A stretch of DNA of 64,000 nt, from NCBI GenBank assembly GCA_019973155.2, contig BPQB01000057.1, forward strand, positions 62,001-126,000, given 5' to 3'. Below, in pieces: positions 55,794 to 64,000 of the stretch. Numbering within the stretch: the stretch's first letter is position 1; each line of letters starts with the position of its first letter. The DNA is from Phanerochaete sordida. Taxonomy: Eukaryota > Basidiomycota > Agaricomycetes > Polyporales > Phanerochaetaceae. A program made the position numbers and the translations under genes. The notes beneath the pieces are model-generated. The model was not told where the DNA came from and ran no database searches. It saw nothing but the letters and a program-made list of their open reading frames with translations.

Positions 55794-57857
55794 TTATCCG
55801 GTAGTGGACCTCTCGCCATTTGCCCGCATCGTCTCAAAGGCGTTCATATACTGATCACGATACTTGGTCCTCTGCAAGGCCTCTTCGTTCGCCACATACA
55901 CGATCTTCGCATCCCACGATCGCATCGTCCACCCAATACCGTTCGCGCAGGCCAGGATGACGGCCCATTTGACGACATCGACCTGAGATTGCCGCACCCC
56001 TTCAGCGGCTACTACCTTCTTCTGCCCCACCACTTCCCCGACGACCCAGTATTCCTCATGTTTGGGTTCACTGTCGGATTTCCGCAGAAGATGAAGTCGA
56101 ACCAAGGTGTAGAATACTCCTGGTAAAATGACCCCGTGTATGCCTGTGTATCCCTGGCCCAAGGGCACGCGGCGCGCGGCGCGTTCGCCCTTGAACTGGA
56201 TCACAAGGTCTTTGTTCCCGTCGACCGAAATGTGGCAAGGTATAGATATCTCCGCGGTCTGGTAGTACTGCCCGGGGCGATCGGCGGGGCTCTCGTCGTT
56301 TTGCACGAGTGTCAGACAGTCCGCGGTGGGTATCGCGTAGACCGGCTCCTCCTCGAGCGTGGGCGCGCCGGCCACAAACTGCGCCCACGACGGGAAGAGC
56401 CCAAAGGGCGTGTCGCAGCGGTGCAGAAGGAAGAGCCGCAGGCGCGCCCCGTCGGCCATGCTCCTGATGAGGAGCTGCCACGGCTCGTCGAGGGGCGCCG
56501 TCGCGTCGTACAGCGGCAGGACGGCGCACCCCATGCAGTACGCGAGGCCGGCGACGCGGTCCATCTCCGACGTGCACGAGCGTCGCATGAGGCCCGAAAC
56601 GAGCGCAGCACTCCCGCCGTTGATGATGACTTCCACCAGGTCGCGCAGCCGGGCGAAAAACGCCTGTGCAGAGTCTCCACCCGAGGGCAGCGCCCCGGTG
56701 AGGCCCCCGGGAATCCATCCGGCCAGCGATTCCTGCAGCGTCCACACGCGGTTGAACCAGTGCCTGTTGGACTCCAGCGCGCCGGGAGAGGTGTCGAGCG
56801 GGAGGCCGAGGCCGTTGAAGTACGTGATGCACGGCCGGTTCCACGGCTGGCCCTAGTAGACGAAGCCGATCGTGGGCACGTCAATCTTCCACTCCTCGGT
56901 CCGCAACGCCTCGTCCGCAGCGCGGCCCTGCTGCCGCAGACACAGCACGTCGAGCCAGACGTACTCGGCGCCCATGTTCAGCAGCTCGACGCGGACGTGC
57001 GCGAGGGACGTCGCGCGCGGGAGCGGCACGGGCCATTGCTTCCTGTTGATGTTCGTCCAGACCTGGGTCCGCTCTTCGTCGGCGACCCAGCTGTGGGACA
57101 CGGTCCACAGCGGGTCTGGCAGCTTGACAGGGACTTCGGAGTCGCTCTCCTCGTAGGGAATGGTAGTGAGGGGCAAGACACGGTTGCTGTATAGGTCCCA
57201 GACACGCCGGGGCGGTGTGGTGGCTTGGAGGGCCTTGCGGCGTCGTAAGGTCTCTTTGCGCTCACGATCGTGCTTCGCCTTGCGGCTTCGCATCTCCGCG
57301 AGCAGACGCGGGCCTCGGACAGCGACGTCCGCCTCCGCCCACCAAAGCCTGACCTTTCCATAGGCTTCTCCGAAGTCGTAAGAGGTGGTGCAGATTTCGT
57401 CGAGTAGAGCGCGCATGCCCGGTGTCTCCATGTGGTGATCGGTACCGAGGACGGCATTGAGGTGATTAAGGAGACCTGCGGCGGTCATGGTAAGGCACGA
57501 AAGGTCGGAAAGCTTATCGGGAATAGCATAAGGGCGTCCGTAGACCCACTGTAGGGGTATAGAGGAAGGAGGGCCCGGGGGTCGCAGCGTGAAAACTTGT
57601 CCTGAGCCGTCGCTTGCGTGGCAGAACAGCGCCTCGTCTGCGATTGCACCAGAGAGTGCGAGCTGCACCAGCCCCCATATCGTGTCTTTCTGTTTCTCCA
57701 AGTGGCCTTCGAAGATACACGAGTTGTTGGGGGATCGTCGAACTCGTACATCCTTGAGGGAAACCGTGGGCGAGCGATCGCTGTAGACTGATTCGCCCCA
57801 CGGTGCGTCAGGCCCTAGGGTAGACACAGAAGAATTTTTGAGGCTGAACTTGTGCAT
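55794..57857 (-). pseudogene. HET-domain protein, second copy interrupted by one TAG
   Basis: From the ATG at 57857 (MHKFSLKNSSVSTLGP) the frame runs 334 codons to VPTIGFVY, meets TAG at 56853-56855, and then continues in the same frame to 55794: GQPWNRPCITYFNGLGLPLD, HWFNRVWTLQESLAGWIPGG and on to ANGERSTTG. The stop replaces the CAG (Gln) of the intact copy (GFVYQGEP). Total length is 2064 bases, exactly as in the intact copy, with no frameshift. By eye the two proteins share roughly three quarters of residues, and the HET blocks DVLCLRQQG and WTLQE are preserved. It is probably a recent nonsense allele. Readthrough or RNA editing of UAG, or a sequencing error, are alternatives. A truncated product would lack the last HET block. 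Confidence 0.85.
56853..56855 (-). other. In-frame TAG in the second HET copy
   Basis: The only stop in 688 codons. The context on the coding strand is TTC GTC TAC TAG GGC CAG. It aligns with CAG in the intact copy, a single C-to-T transition. The downstream context is not the known CAR-YYA readthrough motif. Confidence 0.9.
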
Positions 57858-58251
57858 GCCGAAATTGTCGCTTGGGTTTAGTCTTGCAGCAGAGATGTGT
57901 CCTGTCGGTATCGCTGGGTAAGCTGAGCAGGTTGTTGCAGTCGAAGACCGCTGCGTAAAGACGGAGAGGACTAGTGAGGCATCCGGGGGTTCATGCGATA
58001 GTCACCACGGTGAAACGACGGCTGTGGGCCTGAGGAATGGAAGCCATACATGCAGGGAAGGCTGCTGCCTGGTCCATGATAGATCCGGAAGATGCCTGCC
58101 GCCCGAAGTTGATAGTTAGGGATATTATTCAGGTCAAGTCTAAGAACGCTGTCAATGGTTCAACAAGTACTAGTGACGCCGAGTCAGTGGACAACGTGGA
58201 TGGCTAGACCATGAAAGTACGTACGTCGCTGAAGACCCGGACAGCACATCA
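57858..58251. other. Promoter region of the second HET copy
   Basis: It contains the 24-base element shared with the first HET copy (58085-58108), and the 3' end of the next F-box gene. No gene. Confidence 0.55.
58085..58108. repeat. Upstream element shared by both HET copies, copy 2
   Basis: Identical over 24 bases to 17336-17359 and flanked by further similarity on both sides. It is either remaining homology of the duplicated promoter or a conserved control element. Confidence 0.6.
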
Positions 58252-59938
58252 TTAGAGATCATCTTCGCCCTCCGTATCCGACACATCCAACGACGCGGGC
58301 ACATCGGCGTATTTACGCGCCGCGGCTCTCCTCTCCTGCGCCCTGACCGCAGCGAACATGCCCTTCAGCCGCTGGACCTCCTCGATCTGCGCGGCCCACT
58401 CCGCCGGCTCGTCCTCGAAGCTGTAATAGTTGTGCTTGACCTCCGCCTTTGGGAACACGTCCGAGAGGAACGCCGCGAGCGGCGCGGCGTCCTCGATGAC
58501 GGTGTTCTCGCCGAGGCGCAGGTCGCGCAGGCGCGACGTGGGGAAGCCCTCCGCGGGGCGGCCGTCGCTTGGCACGTCCTCCTCCTCGCACAGCAGCTGG
58601 AGGCCGAGGTCGCGTAGGTCCGGGCAGTACGCGGCGAGTGGCAGGAGGTCGGGCGGGCGCACGCTCACGACGTTGTGCCGTGCCTCGTTGCCGAGCTGAA
58701 GCGTGGTGAGCGCGGGCCAGGCCTTCGCCATGCACTCGATGTCGTGCGCCGTGAGCGCGAACGGGACGCGCGGTAGCTGGAGCGCCACGAGGTGCGGGAG
58801 CTCGAGGAGGGGCCGGAGGGCGTCGCCTGACACGATGTGGTCTGGAAGGTGGGAGGGGTACCCCCAAGGCGCTATTACCAGACGTCGGAGCGCCTTAAAG
58901 GAGGTGAGTGTCGAGATGATTCGCTGCAAGGACCGTGCCGTGGGCGGGATATATCGCACGAATTCCTCCCCTTGTTCTTCATCCTCGTGGAACAGCCTGA
59001 GATTGACGGTAAGGGACCTGAGTTCCTGTGGCGATATACTTTCCAACAGGCCAACAACCGGCGCGACATGCTGAGCAGACGTGGATACCTCGAGCACGAC
59101 TAAGGAACGGAACTTCGGCTGGGGCGTGCCAGAAAGGATGCTTCGGTAGTCAACGTTGTTCAAGTCGAAGCGGAGACGTGTGAGATTCGGCAGTACGCCC
59201 AGGTGAACCAAAGCTTTGGGGAGAATATTTGCGTCCAAAGAGACGTTTGTGAGAGACTGTGAGTTGCGGAGCACCCGTGATAGCTCCGTCTCCATCCCCA
59301 GGGTCCCGGGGTCGTCCATGTCTGTGAAGACGATCTGTCGAAGGGCCACAGTGCGTTCTGCGATGGCGCGTAGGTATGCAATGGTGTCGAGCTCTCCCCA
59401 AGCGGTGTACGTTCCCTCGACAATTTGTAGCGATGGCTGCACAAACAAGGGCGCGTACTGCATGGCGTTCTTGTCCAAGATGTGCAACCTCATCAGATTT
59501 GGGAGGATCGGCCCAGGGGGGTGAGACGCTTTGAGGGCATCGAGGCAGTTATAGTCCATGGAGCGTTCCTCACCCATAAAGTCAAGCTCGATGAGAGTGA
59601 GCCCCCGGACACGAGGAGCGTGGTGGCGAAAACGCGTCCACTCGTTAGGAGTCGGGTCCCTGACCATGCACTAGGATTGAACACGTCAGAACCAGGGGAG
59701 CGTCGGATAAAACCAAACGCACCAGAGCATCATCTTCGTCATATCTGAATGTGTGTGCTGGTAGACAAGCAAAGAGGGGACGCAGTCCCGACAGCTCCCT
59801 CCAGAGAAGGGTCATCGCGGGTTCGTAGAACGCGTGGCAGACCAGGGCCATGTCAACCAAGGACCCGTCTGCATACTGCGCAATGTGATGCAGTATCTCG
59901 TCTATCTGAAGGCAGTGGTGCATGGAATTGGAGGTCAT
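58252..59938 (-). CDS. F-box and leucine-rich-repeat-type protein
   Basis: ATG at 59938 (MTSNSMHHCLQIDEILHHIA); a second ATG at 59923 (MHHCLQ) matches the usual family start better. Exon 1 (59723-59938) ends FRYDEDDAL. The intron at 59671-59722 is phase 0. Exon 2 begins CMVRDPTPNEWTRFRHHAPR and runs to 58252; 544 residues from the first ATG. The F-box is MHHCLQIDEILHHIAQYADG to EPAMTLLWRELSGLRPL. Leu-rich repeats follow (LPNLTRLRFDLNNVD, LPHLVALQLPRVPF, LRDLGLQLLCEEED). It ends DVSDTEGEDDL, acidic. Gene structure matches 11255-12791, with the same intron position, but sequence is well diverged. SCF adaptor, substrate unknown. Confidence 0.85.
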
Positions 59939-60519
59939 GTCGTCGTTGACCAGGTGAAGACAGAAGCCAAAGGACCAGTTTGTCGCGGGGCGCGCTCGGA
60001 CGCGACTGCCCTAACCCTAGAGCATTGGCGCTCTTCTACGCTGAAGCTTTCGGTTCCTCTCCACCCTCCCCCCACACCGTGTACCTCTTCTGTTTCCTAC
60101 TCGATGTTGTGCGTCCTTCTGCCGCCTGTCGGCCCTTTGACGTTACGAACTACTCGACCTTCCCCTGGCACTGGGTCTGTATGAATTCCTAGCTAGATGA
60201 CTTGCAAAGACCACGGTCACTTCAAATCGGGCACCTGGCTATGGGCGACGACCCGGCCATCGCAGGATGACGATTCACGACTATGCATGAGAAAGTCTCG
60301 GCTGCAATTCCTTGGTGGCTACGCGGACGCCTTGGAAGGAGCACTATGCCGCAACTTACAGCCGCGGTTGTCGCGGTGATGTCATGTTCTGTGGGGCGTT
60401 GGAGGATGAGAGTGGTATAAAGTCGGGCGACGCCTAGACCAAGTGGGCAGAACAACTGTGCATAGTTATCTGTCAAACTTAACAAGTCCCTACCTCGACC
60501 CCGATATACATCAACGATC
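59939..60519. other. Divergent promoters of the F-box and alcohol dehydrogenase genes
   Basis: A TATA box for the dehydrogenase is listed separately. The stretch 60040-60190 is pyrimidine-rich. No gene seen. Confidence 0.5.
60416..60421 (+). promoter_or_regulatory. TATA box of the alcohol dehydrogenase gene
   Basis: TATAAA about 100 bases upstream of the ATG at 60520, as expected for a strongly regulated fungal gene. Confidence 0.5.
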
Positions 60520-62055
60520 ATGCAGGCCGCCTCGAACGCTCTTCAGAATGTGAGCATGGTGCTCTGCTTCTGCCTGGAGAAGGTTGGACTGACCCGCATG
60601 TAGGCCATGGGTACTATCCCGACAGAGGTGCACCCAGAGTCCAAGACCGTCCCTGGAAAGACCATGAAAGCCCTCGCTTGGTTCGGAGCCCAGGACGTCC
60701 GCCTCATTGACGCACCAGTCCCCGATATCACCGAGCCCGACGATGTCATCTTGAAGGTCACCGGCACTACCATTTGCGGTTCTGACCTTCACCTGTACCA
60801 CGGAGAGATCGTCACTTTGCAAAAGGGCGACATCCTCGGACATGGTGCGTGCCCTAGCGTCGCGGTCCGCGAAGCTGCTTTCTGACTATGCATCTCAGAG
60901 TTCATGGGTATTGTCGACAAAGTCGGGCCCAACGTCACAAACCTCAAAGTCGGCGACCGCGTCGTCGCGTCCTTCCAGATCGCCTGCGGCGAGTGCGAGT
61001 ACTGCAAGCAGAAGCTCTCTTCGTTCTGCGACCGCACGAACCCCTCGACGCTGCAGAACGCCATGTACGGCCACCGCGACGCCGGCTTCTTTGGCTACTC
61101 CCACTTCACTGGCGGGTTCGCCGGTGGTCAGGCCGAATACGTGCGCGTCCCGAAAGGCAACGTGAACCTCCTGCCGATCCCCCAAGGCGTCACCGACGAG
61201 CAGGCGCTGTACCTCTCAGACGTGCTCTCCACCAGCTACCACTGTGTCATGGATACCGGCATAGAGGAAGGCGACACTGTCGGGATCTGGGTAAGCACAG
61301 AGCTCTCCTTGGAGCGTGTGATACCTGACATCGTTCGTACTTGCAGGGCCTTGGCCCCATCGGACAGTGCGTCGCGAAGTGGGCGAAGCTGAAGGGCGCC
61401 AAGCGCGTCATCGGCATCGACCGCGTCCCCGAACGCCTCGCCTTCGCCGAGAAGGAGAGCGGCGTCGAACCCCTCGACTTCTCGAAGCACACCGACATCG
61501 TGAAGCGCCTCCAGGAGATCTGCCCCGGCGGGCTCGACGTCGCGCTCGACTGCGGCACGTTCCACCAGCCGAAGAGCCTGCTGCACAAGGTCGAGAAGAC
61601 GCTGATGCTCGAGACGGACGTGCCCGAGATCATCAACGAGATGATCATGAGCGTGAAGAAGGGCGGCCGCTGCGGCCTCATCGCGGCCTACGCCGGGTAC
61701 GCGAACCACGTCAACGTCGGCGCGCTCATGGAGAAGGGCGTGCGCCTCATTGGCAACGGCCAGGCGCCCGTGCACAAGTGGTGGAAGGAGATCCTCGAGG
61801 AGTGGATCATGACGGGCAAGTTCGACCCCACATTGTAAGTCACGCCTCGCTCTCGCCGGTTCGCGTTAGATTCACTCGGCTGACGTTTCGCTCAGTATGA
61901 TCTCGCACCGCGTGCCTCTCGAGGACTTCCCCGCGCTGTACAAGGCATTCGACAAGCGCGAGTCTGGCGTCATGAAGGTATTCGTAGAAACGAAGTTCTC
62001 CAACCCTCCAGCTCCTGGCTGCCCGCAGACGTCTCGTGTGGACGACTGGGCATAG
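60520..62055 (+). CDS. Zinc-dependent alcohol dehydrogenase (GroES/MDR, formaldehyde-dehydrogenase-like)
   Basis: The ATG at 60520 opens a 30-base exon (MQAASNALQN), joined across an intron to AMGTIPTEVHPESKTVPGKT. The catalytic-zinc motif TICGSDLHLYHGE and, across the next intron, DILGHEFMG supply Cys and His-Glu. The structural-zinc loop has four Cys (ACGECEYCKQKLSSFC). The Rossmann motif GLGPIGQCVAKWAKLKGAKR follows. The C-terminal catalytic half ends TSRVDDWA. Length is about 425 residues with five introns. Relatives oxidise alcohols, or formaldehyde without glutathione. All zinc ligands are present, so it should be active. Substrate is uncertain. Confidence 0.9.
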
Positions 62056-62477
62056 AGGCCTAGCGCGGCCTCGGGAAAGAATTAAAATAATGTAATTGTA
62101 TCCTTTATGTACAGTGTACTTCCATAGTAGCTTTCTGGTCTTGAGCTTGAAATGAGTAGCAAGGTTTTGCTAACAAAGCGCCCCGACATGTCGTCATCGC
62201 AAAGCGTGCCGTGGGCGTCTGATGTGCTTTGTGGCTGAAGCGCTTATGATCTCATCTGATCCTGTTATCTCGGAAGCCCTTGGTTGCCAATCTCGGGAGA
62301 TTAGATAAGCGCTTCCATGTGTGTGGCGCACAGCGTACAGTACATTGACGACGATTTCGTAAAAATACAGGGATATAATCAGACAAAAAGAGACAGTGGG
62401 TTGTATGAGGCTCTGAGGCGACCAAAAAGAGCCCGGTGACAACTTGCGTTCTTCGACATGGCCTGTAGGAGACACCT
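62056..62477. other. Intergenic between converging dehydrogenase and aquaporin genes
   Basis: Two AT-rich 3' UTRs; AATAAT-like signals near 62085. No coding frame. Confidence 0.5.
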
Positions 62478-63999
62478 TTAAACGAGTTCGGGTCCGCTGA
62501 TGCCCGGCTTGGTCCTCTCCGCAGCCTGGGCGTGGGCGTGGACGCGGCGGGCACGCTTGTCCCTGCAAGAGTGGTCAACATCATGCGGCAACAGAATAGA
62601 GAAGACTCACGGTCGGTTGAGGATGGACTCCTTGCCGAGGTAGCACAGCAAATCGTACGTGAAGACTCCGACTAGCCATCCTCGTCAGCGACGCTCGAGA
62701 CGGCAGCACAGCGTCGACGTACCGATGGCACCGGTAATGGGGCCGATGATAGGCGTGTAGATCCAGTACTGGTCCCTGTAGTTGTACACTGCGCGCCGCT
62801 TAGTCAGTGCGTGCGCAGCAACGCGCGAGTCTCGGCGACTGACCTGCCCGGCCGTAGCCCGCCATGGCCGTGAACGTCCGCGGACCAAAGTCACGCGCGG
62901 GGTTGATCGCATAGCCTGTGCGCGGCGTCAGTGCCGCTGCTCCGCGCCGGGGATCACGAGACGCTGCTCACCGGTCTGCATGCCGAGCCCCGAGCCGATG
63001 GCGATGATGGTGCAGAAGAGCACGAGCGGGACGAGCCCGGGGGGCGGCGCGCCGCCGTTGTTGTCCGTGACGGCGCACACGACGATAAGCAGGATCGCCG
63101 TCGCGAGGAACTCGTTCAGGAAGCACCGCACGTTCGTCATGTAGTCGAGCTGCAGGTGCGTCAGCGCGGGCGCGTGGAGTGAGTGGGGGCACGGGACGCA
63201 CGGCGTATGTGGCGAAGAGGCTCGCCGTGCCGGGCACGGTGCGGATGTTGCCGCCACCCTCCTGGATGTTGATTGCGCCGAGGTAGTTGCCGTAGACGAA
63301 GGCCGCGCCGCAGAATGCGCCGAGGAACTGAGCCAGGACGAAGACGGGGACCTTGCGCCACGGGAAGTCGCGCATGGTCGCGAACGCGATGGTGACCGCC
63401 GGATTGATGTGACCGCCCGAAATACCACCAGAGACCCAGACGCCGCAGGCGGTAGCTGCGGCCCAGCCCATCGTCGTCGAGATGTACGCCTGCGACATGA
63501 CGTGAGTTTCTTTGGCTGATGCATGTAGCGATTGATACTTACGCCTTTGGCAACTGGAGCGATAGCGGTGTTCGAACCAAGGGTGACCTGACAGTTGTTT
63601 CCCGTGCCCAATACGATGAGGACCATGGTTCCCAGGAATTCGGCGGCGGGTTCACGAATGATCTCACTGAGGGCGCGGTCATCAGCGACACCCAGCGCGC
63701 CCAAGACGTGTCGAGACATACCGGAACCGAGACCATCTGTTCGGGTACCTAGTGATGAATTCGCCGGGCGGAATGGCGGGCTCCTGGAAGTATCCCCTGC
63801 ATTGTCTGTCAGCGAAGTGTAGCGGTGTCGATGCTTGCTAATGCACGTACATCATGCGGCCGTACCAGCCGCGGCGCTCCGCCTGCGTGGGCTGGACATA
63901 AGCAGCCTCGGGGGTGGGCGAGATCTTGTCGCCATGGTTGATCTCCTCGATGTGGCTCACGTCCTCCTTCGCGTCGTCCTTGCTGGGGTAAGATGCCAT
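62478..63999 (-). CDS. Aquaglyceroporin (MIP-family channel)
   Basis: The ATG is at 63999, one base inside the window ([19 protein letters not shown]); a start outside the window cannot be excluded. A polar N-terminus of about 90 residues precedes six helices. [20 protein letters not shown] starts helix 1. GGHINPAVT is the first NPA box and [11 protein letters not shown] the second. The Asp after NPAR is the mark of glycerol-conducting members, so glycerol or small polyols are likely along with water. [16 protein letters not shown] lies before the second half. The last exon ends GISGPELV. Seven or so short introns. Helps in osmotic adjustment or glycerol uptake/efflux across the plasma membrane. 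Confidence 0.9.
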
Positions 64000-64000
64000 C

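Noticed and set aside
1..64000. CRISPR arrays, integrase, IS elements, operons
   Set aside because: No regular repeat-spacer pattern, transposase or terminal repeats were found, and the spliced eukaryotic gene structure excludes bacterial layouts.

Overview
The window looks like nuclear DNA of a basidiomycete, most likely a wood-decay agaricomycete (Polyporales-like). Genes are cut by many introns of about 46-66 bases with GT-AG ends, GC is high in exons, and the families fit: F-box/leucine-rich proteins in the basidiomycete expansion style, a HET-domain pair, an AA14-type LPMO, a Ras1 with a CVVA tail and a ThuA/GPI protein. No tRNA, rRNA, transposase, reverse transcriptase or CRISPR could be supported. 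All gene models are my own splicing by eye; the introns given were checked for phase.

Layout. 0-17 kb: ThrE/Prm10-like membrane protein, Slm1-like PH protein, a large EF-hand plus double ZZ-finger protein, an F-box protein, a DUF4112 protein and an intact HET protein. 18-22 kb: two coiled-coil paralogues. 23-33 kb: classical SDR, disordered nuclear-type protein, extended SDR, MFS transporter, ThuA GPI-protein and CIA30 protein, several of them in divergent or convergent pairs. 33.6-34.7 kb: Ras1, followed by 2.5 kb without a supported gene. 37-42 kb: an intact F-box gene, its nonsense-carrying and 3'-truncated tandem copy, and remains of another gene on the opposite strand. 42-44 kb: a long Ser/Pro-rich disordered protein. 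45-52 kb: secreted aldose 1-epimerase, AA14-type LPMO and an NCS1 permease. 53-60 kb: third coiled-coil paralogue, second HET copy carrying one in-frame TAG, and another F-box protein. 60-64 kb: zinc alcohol dehydrogenase and aquaglyceroporin.

How the genes fit together. One group is nutritional and secretory: LPMO on biomass, mutarotase on released sugar, and NCS1, MFS and glycerol/water channels in the membrane. A second is signalling: Ras1 and Slm1-like (PIP2/TORC2). A third is the fast-evolving set: two HET copies, the EF-hand/ZZ protein with a STAND-adaptor-like N-terminus, four F-box genes or remnants and three coiled-coil paralogues. Duplications inside this window, with inactivating mutations in one copy, are the clearest evolutionary signal. 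A role of this third group in self/non-self recognition is inference, strongest for the HET genes.
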